Assembly: GCA_917880885.1 (NCBI GenBank)
Contig: OU862917.1
Coordinates: 51,382,727-51,446,726, forward strand
Direction: 5' to 3'
DNA length: 64,000 bases
DNA from: Limnephilus marmoratus
Taxonomy: Eukaryota; Arthropoda; Insecta; Trichoptera; Limnephilidae
Below, in pieces: positions 1 through 10,333 of this stretch. Made by a program: the position numbers and the translations under genes. Each line of letters begins with the position of its first letter. Position 1 is the first letter of the stretch. The notes beneath the pieces are model-generated. The model saw only the letters and a list, made by a program, of their open reading frames with translations. It searched no databases and was not told where the DNA came from.

Positions 1-75
1 GATCAATGACGCTAGTTCCTCGGAGCATCTTCCATTGTAATACCGGTAGAACTAGCATAGCATTCCATTCATCTT
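1..75 (-). mobile_element. LINE fragment, cut by the window edge
   Basis: The first 50 or so bases match almost exactly the stretches near 16237, 20459 and 49580, which lie in the reverse-transcriptase C-terminal coding region of one LINE family (see 15922-17925). The element lies on the minus strand and continues to the left of the window. The match fades after about position 75. Confidence 0.75.
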
Positions 76-924
76 CTAATAAAGGAGTTTGGAGTTTTCT
101 TCTATTAAGAGCCAGTGCAGATTCATTTTTGTATCCTTTGTATCAACGATTGTTTAAGTTTAAAGGCTTTTAACTTTGATATTCACCCACACTATTAAAC
201 GTCAGAATTTTAATAAAATTTTTGAAAGCACATTTGCATTGATTTTTTTTCTAATATGTTCAGCTGTTGTTCTTAATACATAAGTAAATTGAAAACAGAT
301 TTGATAAAGTGATACCAGGCCTCATGTGGGTAAAATATCTTAAACCCACAAATTTGAATAATGCTTGACACATTATTTATGACGCAATATTGCTGTTTGG
401 CTGTAAAATATTTCATAATTTTTTTGAAATAATATTGTGTGAATTTATTTAACCACTGTATTTCAATTCTGAACAGCTTTTCATTTAAACAATATTGAAC
501 AAATGAACTCAATGGCAATAATTCAAATATCACACTTTGGATAACTAAAACTAAACTGTCCTCCACACTAGAAACCAAATTTAACATTCAATGGAAGATA
601 TATTTTTTATATATAAAAAATCTTGTGTCACAGTGTTTGTGGTCGCACTCTTCCGAAACGGCTCGACCGATTTTTATGAACTTTTTAATGTGTATTTGGT
701 AGGTATGAGAATAGGTCATAAAGTATATTTCATACCGCTGTGTGATTAGGGTGTCCTCATCCAGAATTTTTTTTCTATTTTTTGACAATTAATTTTTTTT
801 TATTTTTTTCTTTTTATTTGGCGTCGAAAATACCTATAACCTCAAAATTTCACTCTCCTACCCCCACCCTCCCATTTTTTAATCGCGCTTATTAGTATTT
901 TTGTATGAACCAATTTAACCGTCG

Positions 925-2750
925 CACAGTGGTTTTACTATTATGGGAGCGTCGGAAACAATTCGAAATTTCAAATTGCAGGAATCACTAAATTTGGTTT
1001 CTATATCTTAACACTACATACCAGCGCATCTTTCCCCATACCACAAAATTCAGCAAAACGTTCCGTCACAGCGTAACACGTCAGCAAAGATTGACTTCCC
1101 GAGCAGTCAGGACGTTTGTGTGTAGGTAAATACAACATTTATTATATAACATTTAGGGACTGATAACTTTTTACACCGCTTGCTGGCAAAATTTTTTTAA
1201 CATGGATTAAATACCTTCAGGTGTGTACTAAAGATATTAAGTTTATTTTTTTCATTTCCTAATGCGACAAATTTGGGATATTTTTTTTTAAAAACATTTC
1301 GTGAATTAAAAAAAATTACGAAGATTTCTGGAATACTTAAGGTTAAAGTTAGATATTCAGTAACATTCAGTAAATGTGCTGATGTACTTTTGTAGCTGAA
1401 CTATTTACGTATCATATATTAAACAAAAAAAAATTGTGCATTTTTGCGTTTCTACGGCACAGTAACTTTTACATAATTTACTTACTGAAAAATTTGAGTG
1501 CTTCATAAATATTATTTTTGTCACAGGTTCGGTTTCAAAGGATTTGTTCTTAAGACAAAAGGAGTTATTTGACATATTGATTAACTCAAAAGTGTCAAAA
1601 GATGGAAAAAGATTTTAATATTTGAAAAAAATATATATAAACCTCACCAATTGCCTTAAAGAGAGGTTGGATAAATTCAGTAAAAAGATCGCGGGCTTCA
1701 AATTTCGCATTAATACAAGATGGACTATTGCTCGTCGAGATGATGCTAGATTTGTGATGGAAAATAACAAAATGACTTAAGACTCCGGTTGGTTTTATAT
1801 TGTACGCGATTTATCCTGAAAACGGCACGTGGTGATCGTAAACACTATTTGAATTTAGTTCAGACCAATCCAAACGCTTGAAAACCGAAGATCTTCGGAA
1901 AAGTGCACCTCTTTCTCATTTGGTGTTTGAGAAAGAGGTATACTTTTCGGTCAATCGGTAGCATCAAAATTATTAGACGGCATTATTTTAGGGACTCATC
2001 TATTAACAGACAAGTGTACAAGATATTTCATGATAATCGCTCTTCTTAAGAACAGGTGTTCATTGGAACGCGAGAGGATGCGGATCATTCTAGTATTTGT
2101 AAATCTTTAATTGTACCTACCTTTGCGATTAGTTCGCGGGAAGTCTGACAATATAAACGTAGTGTTGCAGAATTCTTGCCCATCGTCCATCAGATATTGC
2201 CGCCCGATTAAGATTATCAGAAGAGGCTCAAGAAGCTCGGAACAAAGATTTTTGAAAAATATCGCGAGAACTATTCTAGAAAATGTTCTCGTGAATAATT
2301 TTATGAAGGTGTTTTTAATTTAATGTTAGTTGCATCTGATCCTATCATAATTAGTTACAGGCAACCCCCAAAGAAATAATTAAATCGTTTTCCTAAGGAA
2401 GTTTTCGATTTAATAATTCCTCCGGATATTCATTCTTCAAATATCTTTAGCACCGACGATGATCATGATTGTTCATCGTCTGCTTCAGAATGTTAAAGAG
2501 CAAAATTAAACATTACTCGGCGTTTATTTTCACATGGATATGGACATAAAAAATATCAATTTTAAGAAATTTTATTTTTTCGTTGATAAAAAATATAATA
2601 AAATCCAGAAATTGATAATAAAATCCAGTAAAACTTACTAAAACCGAATATTATTTTATTTTAACCATACTGAAAAAATATCACTTTTTTTCCCCCGTTA
2701 ATCCTCCCTGTGAATTGTTTCCAACTTTTGGGGTATTTGGAACCACTGTG
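925..2750 (+). mobile_element. Transib DNA transposon remnant with 5-bp target duplication
   Basis: Terminal inverted repeats begin CACAGTGGTT on the left and end AACCACTGTG on the right; about 40 bp of each end are related, including GGAAACAATTC further in. CGTCG flanks the element on both sides (920-924 and 2751-2755). Transib elements are known for CACWRTG termini and 5-bp CGNCG-type duplications. Broken transposase pieces inside agree. It is decayed and non-autonomous, and interrupts the surrounding Helitron. Confidence 0.8.
1625..2496 (+). pseudogene. Transib (RAG1-like) transposase remnants
   Basis: Three plus-strand blocks look like pieces of one DDE transposase. Near 1660-1780 is a basic block with WTIARRDDARF. 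Near 1865-1950 is KRLKTEDLRKSAPLSHLVF. Near 2205-2250 is RLSEEAQEARNKDF followed at once by a stop, and further on LMLVASDPIIISYRQPPKK in another frame, ending near 2496 in an acidic serine-rich tail. The SEEAQEARNKDF block is of the kind found towards the C-terminus of Transib and RAG1 proteins, which agrees with the element's termini. Stops and frameshifts separate every block and the catalytic middle is not recognisable, so no functional protein is expected. Family assignment is from recalled motifs and termini, not from a search. Confidence 0.65.
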
Positions 2751-3139
2751 CGTCGCGTCGTTCGTATTTCAAACAGAACGAAATTATTTATATTGTTGAA
2801 TGACAGATGGCGTAACGCCCGCCTCATCCAACTTTCCTCCATACATGCGCAAGTCATTCACGAGAAGCGTGGCGTCATTTTGACATTCTATTCGACATTT
2901 GTTATGAATCGCTATGTTATTGTTATGTATTGTTGTGTTGGTGTTTCTTTGTTTTTATCGGTGGTAATCGTCTACAGCGCTCCATTCCTCTTTCTATCAT
3001 AGATCCCATCCCCACACACTTATAATGCTTTCGTTATTTTTTATTTAACAACCAAAATATTCAGTAGAAATAATTTATACGGCAGAACAACGTTTGCTGG
3101 GTCAGCTAGCCTATTTATATAAAGAAATGTAGTGTCTGT

Positions 3140-3193
3140 GGCGGGTGGCGGGTGGCGGGTGGCGGGTGGCGGGTGGCGGGTGGCGGGTGGCGG
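3140..3193 (+). repeat. (GGCGGGT)n minisatellite
   Basis: Nearly eight perfect head-to-tail copies of the 7-mer GGCGGGT. It starts 30 bp after the CTAG end of the preceding Helitron-like element. The regularly spaced G3 tracts could form a G-quadruplex. Confidence 0.95.
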
Positions 3194-3449
3194 CTTTAAT
3201 ATTTATACAAATTTTCAATAATTGTTTGTCGTACTATTTATATGTTTACTATTTTAATGGCACAGATTGTGCCGTATATGTCGAAATAAATAAATGATGA
3301 AAATTTTCAAACTTAACCTTCAAAGCAAGAAGCAAGAGAAAGTAAAACTTCTTGATGCACGCTTGACTTAGGGAATAAGCTGGCGAATGCGTGACGAAAG
3401 CGTTACGAAAAGCGAGGCGAACGGTTGTTGAGAGGGAGTACGCTTGGTA

Positions 3450-3612
3450 TATTACTGTAGGAGCAAGAGAGAGAGGTACGGGCACACATTTTCTTTCTCT
3501 CTTCTCTCATAGCCAGCTACGTTACACAGTGCAGGCCTATTGTCTGTATCACACTGTAGGAGCAAGAGAGAGCAGTGCGCGCGCACATTTTCTTTCTCTC
3601 TTCCTATCATAT
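3450..3612 (+). repeat. Direct duplication of a GA/CT-rich segment
   Basis: Two copies of a block reading TGTAGGAGCAAGAGAGAG, a short GC-rich spacer, then CACATTTTCTTTCTCTCTTC occur about 100 bp apart (from 3457 and 3559). Open frames across it are low-complexity by-products. Confidence 0.75.
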
Positions 3613-3669
3613 AGATGGAGCAGAAGTTTTTCTTCAGTTGTGTGATCTAAATAACACTCGTTTTTTTAT

Positions 3670-3905
3670 TTGAATACCTGACCAGAGTCCCAGCTGCTAG
3701 CATCTGAGAGCCAGTGAGACTATGGCATCCCCGATTAGAGTATGTAGTGAGGCTGAAAGATAGAGGGGAGGGTAAGGAGATGAGGAGAAGAAGGTGGGGA
3801 AGCTTTTCATATCTGGTCACCAAACACGGCAAAGCCATTTCAAGCAACAACTTTTCAAATCTGAATGGTGGTCTTACACCAGGGCGATACTGAGAGTATC
3901 TTCCA
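3670..3905 (+). repeat. Dispersed repeat R1, copy 1
   Basis: This copy carries GCCAGTGAGACTATGGCATCC, then a purine-rich part, then AAGCCATTTCAAGCAAC and the block GAATGGTGGTCTTACACCAG. The same order recurs at 14905, 24488, 31738 (reverse), 38690 and 50005-50425 (reverse, two partial copies). It is probably a SINE or a small non-autonomous element; no coding is seen. Confidence 0.75.
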
Positions 3906-4082
3906 GTCTGCTATCTGAAAAACTTCTGATTTCGAAAAACTTTGCGTAAAGCGCGGGCAAGGCTGGGCACTTCAGCTAGTAAATGATGATTAGTAACTAG
4001 CAGTTAAAACGCCCGCGCCCCCTCCAAATTTCTGCCGCTAAGACCTTCGGGCGGCGGGCGACGCGATAGTAGCTTTGTAACA

Positions 4083-4172
4083 AACTTCACGTACAAATAT
4101 GGTTTTGCATAAGGCACGGCTTCAGAGATGTACTTGAAGTCGGGTTCTTAAACTTCAACCGTACAGACGCTA
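4083..4172 (-). repeat. Left member of a divergent inverted pair flanking the Ig-gene block
   Basis: Reverse-complemented, this stretch contains CTGTACGGTTGAAGTTTAAG and, further on, GCAAAACCAT followed by GTACGTGAAGTTTG. Positions 9318-9400 on the plus strand carry CTGTACGGTTGAAATTTAAG, GCAAAACCAT and GTACTTGGAGTTT in the same order. The relationship is partial (roughly three quarters identical by eye, with gaps). Confidence 0.5.
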
Positions 4173-4592
4173 GTATCAATATTGTCAGATTTACAACTTA
4201 ATCCTTAAAAAAAACAACTTTATTTTATTTTAAATCAGACCTCAAAACTATGGTCATCCTAAAAGTCTACATGCTTACATTAATGTATCTACTACCTAGC
4301 GCCATCAGTTAAGTAGGTACCCATAATCTCAATCTGTAAGAAATACAACAATATTGTTCTTTCAATATCTGTATAATTTTTTGATATTTTTTTAAATTTG
4401 TATAATTGTTAACCTCAACACAGGCTTGTCCTAGTGAGGTGACAAATTTTATTGAAACATTTTACCTGCAGTGTAAAGAAACAATAAATAAATACAAATT
4501 AAAATATACCAGAATACGCAGATATGAACCAAAATATACCAGAATACACAGATATGGGGTGGAGATCATGCCGCAATTAACAATTAAATCAG

Positions 4593-6164
4593 TTTAAAAA
4601 TTTAACAATTCCTTGCAAACCCTCCACACCAGATGTCCAAGTGACGCTGGTTGTTGATGATGTGCCGATTATACCTGGAGAGCCTTTTATTTATTTTATT
4701 TATTTATTTGCAAAAACAGCATAAAACCAATACATTGCAAAAGCGGTTAGAAAAGATACATAATAAATACATTTAAAGTAAAACATTTAGTTAAAACATA
4801 AGTGTTATTTCACGCTTAAAATCGTTGTAGGAAATGTGGAAAATATCCACATTTCCTGCGAGGCAGTTAATTAACCTAGTGAGTCTTCCCAGGGGCATCA
4901 CCATTGGTAAGTTAGTTCTGCATCTGGGAAGAATCAAAAGTCTGTGTTGGCGACCTCGCGTGAAATTATCCGGGACATAGAATCCTATTTCAGCCAGAGT
5001 ATCTGGTACCGATATAAAACCATTTAGAAGCTTATAAGCCATCAGCAATAATGCGACATCTCTTCTGGAACTAAGGCTGCAGATACCCAGCATTCCCGAG
5101 ATAAATGCTGTTGGAAACAGCCATGGGTAAAAACCTAACTCTCTCATATAGAGGTATCGTAAAAATTTCTTTTATATTTTCTCGACCATTAGTACATAGA
5201 CGATGTCCTCTGGCCCCCATATCTGAGATCCACTCTCGAGAATGCTACGCACCAAGCTAAAGTAAAGCAGCCTTATAACTATAATAGCCTTATAATAAAC
5301 CCAACATCTTTGTGGCTGATTTACAAATCTTTTCAATGTGAGCATGAAATGTTAAGCGAGCGTCATACACAATTCTTAAGTCCTTGCAAGTCACCACGTG
5401 TTTCAAAGACGTGTCTTTCATTTTATAATTAAAGTATATGGTTTTTTGTGACCTCGTAAAACACAAAACTGAACACTTTTGGAAGTTGAATTCGAGTTTA
5501 TTATCGATACTCCAGTCAATAATTGAATTTATATCTTCCTGGAGTTTTCGACAGTCTTCTAATGATTTTATTCTCTTTTGTAGAACTTGAAGACAGGATT
5601 GTAACATACGACCCAAAAAATGGATTTATTATACAAGACACTCAAATGCATGATTCTTCACACGACTTCAGCTGCCGAGAAGTTCTGAAAACAATCGAAG
5701 ACACACGCATCTTCAGAACATCAATTATGTATCACATAGATTCGCTGCCAAAACCAAAAATTACCGACGTGCGGGTACTTCTCACAAGTCAAGACGGAGT
5801 AGCGGATACAAGAATAACTCGAGAAGAAAACGCAGAACTTGGATATAGTGCTGAATTACATTCACATTCAGTAGACGTCAAAGATGTGGGCTTATATATT
5901 TGCCGTTTCAATTCCTCAGATAAAAGAGTAACAAAAATACAAAAATCAGTGTACATTTATGTAAAAGATCCAGCTAAACCTCTCGCTCCTACAGACAGCT
6001 TCATCATGGGAAATCAGTTTAAAAATTTAACAATTCCTTGCAAACCCTCCACACCAGATGTCCAAGTGACGCTGCTTGTTGATGATGTGCCGATTATACC
6101 TGGAGAGCCTTTGGCAGAACTTTGTTCTTTCAATATCTGTATAATTTTTTGTTATTTTTTTTAA
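4593..6164 (+). pseudogene. Pvr-like (VEGFR/PDGFR family) Ig ectodomain, copy A, rearranged and LINE-interrupted
   Basis: Ectodomain fragments of a VEGFR/PDGFR-type receptor. The segment begins after an acceptor-like AG at 4591-4592 with FKNLTIPCKPSTPDVQVTL (start of Ig domain 2), is interrupted at 4687-5583 by a minus-strand LINE, and resumes in register with VELEDRIVTYDPKNGFIIQD. Domain 2 ends at KPKITDV near 5774. There it joins directly to a domain-1-type segment (VDVKDVGLYICRFNSSDK, then YIYVKDP), which leads into a second start of domain 2 ending near 6112. After that the frame runs into intron-like sequence and stops. The order D2-D1-D2 is abnormal: these receptors have D1-D2-D3. The VTYDPKNGFIIQ and YIYVKDP blocks match the layout of vertebrate VEGFR D1-D2, which is established family knowledge. 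No start codon, signal peptide or kinase is visible. Confidence 0.75.
4687..5583 (-). mobile_element. 5'-truncated LINE fragment inside Pvr-like copy A
   Basis: Minus-strand reading gives reverse-transcriptase C-terminal sequence: NSIIDWSIDNKLEFNFQKC, then HVVTCKDLRIVYDARLTFH and, after a frame break, LSSRRDVALLLMAYKLLNG near the C-terminus. These are typical of jockey/CR1-type LINE ORF2 ends. The 3' tail is TTTGCAAATAAATAAATAAA on the minus strand at 4687-4712. Comparison with the uninterrupted copy at 6780-6800 shows the LINE splits one exon. Confidence 0.85.
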
Positions 6165-6446
6165 TTTGTACAATTGTTAACCTCAACACAGGCTTGTCCT
6201 AGTGAGGTGACAAATTTTATTGAAACATTTTACCTGCAGTGTAAAGAAACAATAAATAAAAACAAATTAAAATATACCAGAATACGCAGATATGAACCAA
6301 AATATACCAGAATACACAGATATGGGGTGGAGATCATGCCGCAATTAAAAATTAAATCAGTTTAAAAATTTAACAATTCCTTGCAAACCCTCCACACCAG
6401 ATGTCCAAGTGACGCTGCTTGCCGATTATACCTGGAGAGCCTTTTG
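6115..6446 (+). repeat. Tandem 332-bp unit (copy B) of Pvr-like intron/exon sequence
   Basis: The block runs from TTTGTTCTTTCAATATCTG through an acceptor-like TTAACCTCAACACAG, then GCTTGTCCTAGTGAGGTGAC, and ends in the first part of Ig domain 2. It repeats at 6453 with a 332-bp period, and an older copy starts near 4352. Copy B lacks a short stretch of domain 2 around 6420, which puts it out of frame. Confidence 0.85.
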
Positions 6447-6692
6447 CAGAACTTTGTTCTTTCAATATCTGTATAATTTTTTGTTATTTTTTTTAATTTG
6501 TATAATTGTTAACCTCAACACAGGCTTGTCCTAGTGAGGTGACAAATTTTATTGAAACATTTTACCTGCAGTGTAAAGCAACAATAAATAAAAACAAATT
6601 AAAATATACCAGAAATCGCAGATATGAACCAAAATATACCAGAATACACAGATATGGGGTGGAGATCATGCCGCAATTAAAAATTAAAACAG

Positions 6693-7388
6693 TTTAAAAA
6701 TTTAACAATTCCTTGCAAACCCTCCACACCAGATGTCCAAGTGACGCTGCTTGTTGATGATGTGCCGATTATACCTGGAGAGCCTTTTGTAGAACTTGAA
6801 GACTGGATTGTAACATACGACCCAAAAAATGGATTTATTATACAAGACACTCAAATGCATGATTCTTCACACGACTTCAGCTGCCGAGGAGTTCTGAAAA
6901 CAATCAAAGACACACGCATCTTCAGAACATCAATTATGTATCACATAGATTCGCTGGCAAAACCAAAAATTACCGACGTGCAGTCATGCGACGGTAAGAC
7001 TGAAGTAAAATGCAAAGTTCGTATTGCCTTTGGTATCAACTTCTTAATACGATGGGTATATCCAAACAAAGACGGCATCGATAAAGAACGAGTGAGCATC
7101 AAAAACTGTCGAGACATAATAGATCCAAATGACTATGTCAAAGTTGCCACTTCTACTTTCACGATTATAAACACAACAAGTGAAGACATGGGTTTGTATA
7201 GGTGTGAAATTATTGATCCGAATGAACATTATAATTCTGATCAGATTATCGTGTCAGAGGATTGTAAAAAATTAGAAAAAATTATGTCGGAATTGAAATA
7301 CATTTTTACATGCGAAGACACGCTGATAATTTTGATATGTTTAATGATGTTGATAATTTTAGCGCTGTCTTATTCACTGCAAAGTTAG
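6693..7388 (+). CDS. Pvr-like Ig-domain fragment with C-terminal hydrophobic anchor (copy C)
   Basis: An open stretch begins after an acceptor-like AG at 6691-6692 and reads FKNLTIPCKPSTPDVQV through complete Ig domains 2 and 3 to a stop at 7388. Domain 2 has VTYDPKNGFIIQDTQMHDSS. Domain 3 has the cysteine pair around CKVRIAFGINFLIRWVYP and the canonical EDMGLYRCEI Ig motif near 7185-7210. The last 40 residues are unrelated to an Ig domain and end in a hydrophobic run (TLIILICLMMLIILALSYSL), then QS and stop. If expressed from an upstream exon this would be a membrane-anchored, kinase-less VEGFR-like ectodomain that could bind ligand without signalling. That is inference: no start codon, signal peptide or domain 1 is joined here, and the tail may be read-through into an intron. 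Most likely it is a partial duplicate. Confidence 0.65.
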   Translation, partial: FKNLTIPCKPSTPDVQVTLLVDDVPIIPGEPFVELEDWIVTYDPKNGFIIQDTQMHDSSHDFSCRGVLKTIKDTRIFRTSIMYHIDSLAKPKITDVQSCDGKTEVKCKVRIAFGINFLIRWVYPNKDGIDKERVSIKNCRDIIDPNDYVKVATSTFTIINTTSEDMGLYRCEIIDPNEHYNSDQIIVSEDCKKLEKIMSELKYIFTCEDTLIILICLMMLIILALSYSLQS

Positions 7389-7404
7389 AGATGCAAAACT
7401 TTAT

Positions 7405-8640
7405 AACCAATGCTTTTAAAGAAAAAAAAACAAGTAGACTCTGTCTATACTGATTTTAGTAAAGCCTTTGATTCAGCTTCCCATAAAATTCTCATTTGGA
7501 AATTAGAAAAGCTTGGTATACGTGGCAGTATATTAGCCTGGTTTGAAAGCTATCTTACTGGAAGACAACAAATTGTTAGAATAAAATCCTCATTGTCGGA
7601 AAAAATTTATGCAACAAGTGGAGTTCCGCAGGGTTCACACCTTGGCCCATTATTATTTATCTTGTTTATAAATGATCTTACAAAAATATTTCATGATGTA
7701 TTTATCTTACTTTTTGCTGATGACCTCAAAATTTTTAGAATAATTCAAAATATTTACCATTGCAACATTCTTCAAGTTAATATCAACAAATTGTTAATTT
7801 GGTGTAATGAAAATAGCCTTTACTTAAATATCTCAAAATGTCATATAGTTAGATTTTCTCGAATAAAAAATCCAGTGATCTTCAATTACAACATTGATAA
7901 CAATACTCTGGAGACATTAACACAAATTAAAGACTTGGGCATCACTTTTCAATCTAATCTTTCATTTGCTAACCACATAACAGAAATCTCTAATAAGGCC
8001 TTAAAAATGTTGAGATTTATAACTAGGCTAACTAGAAATTTTAATAATATTAAGTGTATAAAACTGTTATATTTTGCATATGTTAGAAGTCAACTTGAAT
8101 ACAATTCTCCCGTCTGGAACCCATATTACAATATACAGGTAGGTACAAGCTGTTGAAAGAATACAAAACAAATTCTTACGTTTTCTTAATTTTAAAATGG
8201 GCATTCCAGCAATTATGTTGAACTACAATACTATTTTGAATGATATGAATATGCTCAAATTGTCAGACAGAAGAACTTTCGCTGACTTGGTATTTCTGTA
8301 TAAAATTCTAAATGATTTAGTTGACAGTCCGATATTGCTCGAATTTATAAGCTTCCGGATTCCAATACGTAATACTAGAAGTCAGGATTTATTTCAGTGC
8401 AGTAATTCTGGAACTAACTACCATATGTATTCCTCTTTGCCCAGAATATTAATGGAGGGAAACAATTATACCAAGTCAGTGGACATCTTCAATTTATCTT
8501 TAAACAAATATAAAATATTGTTACGAAGGCATTTCAGATATGTACAATAAATACTGTGTATTTCTTACTATTCATATTATGTAAAAGCCCCGAAAAAGGG
8601 CGTTAATAAATAAATAAATAAATAAATATTTTTTTATTTG
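7405..8640 (+). mobile_element. 5'-truncated jockey/CR1-like LINE with broken reverse transcriptase
   Basis: Starting 20 bp after the Pvr-like stop codon, the plus strand encodes reverse-transcriptase palm motifs in order: DFSKAFDSASH (motif A region), SGVPQGSHLGPLLF (motif B) and LLFADDLKIF (catalytic FADD). A frame break near 8150 separates this 248-codon block from a 117-codon C-terminal block (LSDRRTFADLVFLYKIL). The element ends in GGGCGTTAATAAATAAATAAA at 8600-8625. The endonuclease and N-terminus are missing. The core residues are intact but the frameshift makes it a pseudogene. Confidence 0.9.
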
Positions 8641-10333
8641 TAACACACTTACGAATATTATCTTATTCACATAGTTATCTGTTTTCTTAAAATGTATTTT
8701 TGTATAGTTATCGTTTTTTCTTAAATTGTATTTGTAAACATGTAACTGTACCTGTAATTTTTTTTTAATATTTTATTATTAATATTCAAAAACAAAAAAA
8801 ATCGACTGCACAATAAGAACAAAATGGCAGAAACGCTCTTTCAGGTTTGATTACGGGACGAGAGGATCTCTGAAAATTGTCAAAAACTGGCGGAGTCCAT
8901 GCCAAAACGAGTGAAAGCAGTTATTGAAGCCATAACGGGAGATATATCCTATTAATTTGCTTAATGGTTGTTGTTGCTTAAAAATATTATTTTACAAGCA
9001 ATAAATGGTTTTAACATAATAATTGACAATTATTCCATTAATTTGCACAATACTGTATACCTATGCTGTATTCGACAATATAAATAATAATGAATAACTT
9101 CGCTGATAGTATTAGATAAGAGTTCATTATAAACGCTAAGATGAAATAATAAGATTTGTAAGCATGTACCTAATTAATTATAAACTGCGTATTTTATGTA
9201 ACGTTTTTCTATTAAAAATAATGAATTATATACTTTGTCTAAAAGTATAATGACAATTCTCCTTTAAAACTCTTCAGGCAGGTAGGTACCATAATCGAAC
9301 GGTATTAATAGACCAGAGACTGTACGGTTGAAATTTAAGAAATGCAACTCTGTTGCCGCGCAGTACGCAAAACCATCTTCGTACTTGGAGTTTATTATTT
9401 GTATTTTGAGTATCTCTCCGGATATGGAGAGATTGACGGTAATATGGTTATTTTTGTAACTGGCTGTAGTGAATAATAGTCCCCCCGCGGCTATATTTTA
9501 CGTACGACGTCATTACATGTCGCGGTAATTTTTTCACGATCACTATCTGTCACTGGATCACAGTGGATCCGAGAAACCGGCTATTTTTGCATCTAGTTCC
9601 TATCGGATTTATAAAATGGTCACCAACAATCAAACTGGCGAAGCCGAAGCAAAAACCGTCCGTTGGTTATTCCAATTTAACTGCTTCTAATAAGCTAATG
9701 TGAACTCTGGGATAAAAGGTAGTACCTATCCAAAACGGCCACCACCTTGGACTGGAAACGGAACACGCAAACTAATTTACAGACAGATTAAATGCCAAAC
9801 GTTCCAGTTAAAAAATCTTTTGAAAATATGTATTTGAGCTCTAGGTAGCAAAGGTGTCTTTCGATTTGCTTTGCGATTTATAGTTTCTTTTAGATTTTAA
9901 ATTACTTACCATTATTTTCAGTAAAAATCTCAAATGGAATTTGCTAAGGAGATTCATAATGAAGTGACTCAATTCCCCATTGTAAGGATTTAGAGTTCAA
10001 ATCAAGACAGTCCGAATGGCATTTGAAAAGCTCATCCCTCACAAAGCGTGGAAGTGGGTGGAGGCGGCAGGTAGGGGGAAGGGGGCGGACCGTGATTGAG
10101 TTTTCGAAACGGAAGTTTGAGAAAAGAACATTCAAAGATGCCAGTTGCCCAAATCCACTATTTGTGATAAGGGGGTTTAAAATAGCAAGTTAAAGTAATA
10201 CCATCAATGCGCTATAATCTTAGGTAAGTATATATTTTCATATGTGTATTAATTTATTCAATATCGACGTAGTTTGTTTACAAACAAACATGGTCTTACC
10301 CCCTTACTGTTTTAAATTTACACAACTGATAAT
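8641..10333. other. Gene-free stretch
   Basis: No coding or RNA gene is supported. It contains the right member of the divergent inverted pair (9318-9400), AT-rich sequence and a GC-rich patch near 9480-9550 (TTTTACGTACGACGTC region). Confidence 0.6.

Larger units (their letters stand above)
595..3109 (+). mobile_element. Helitron-like element containing a Transib insertion
   Basis: The left end (TATATATAAAAAATCTTGTGTCAC, then CCGAAACGGCTCGACCGATTTTTATGA split over a few bases) closely resembles the left end of the compact Helitron-like element at 24834. The right end, GCTGGGTCAGCTAG at 3096-3109, is the same CTAG terminus seen at 25334, 47802, 48967 and 59268. No Rep/helicase coding is visible, so it is non-autonomous. 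Positions 925-2750 are a later Transib insertion, so the Helitron proper is about 690 bp. The exact 5' base is uncertain. Confidence 0.65.

Noticed and set aside
4406..4597. Short frame MLTSTQACPSEVTNF and its copies at 6174 and 6506
   Set aside because: Starts inside intron-like polypyrimidine sequence before an AG acceptor; more likely a duplicated intron/exon boundary than three small genes.
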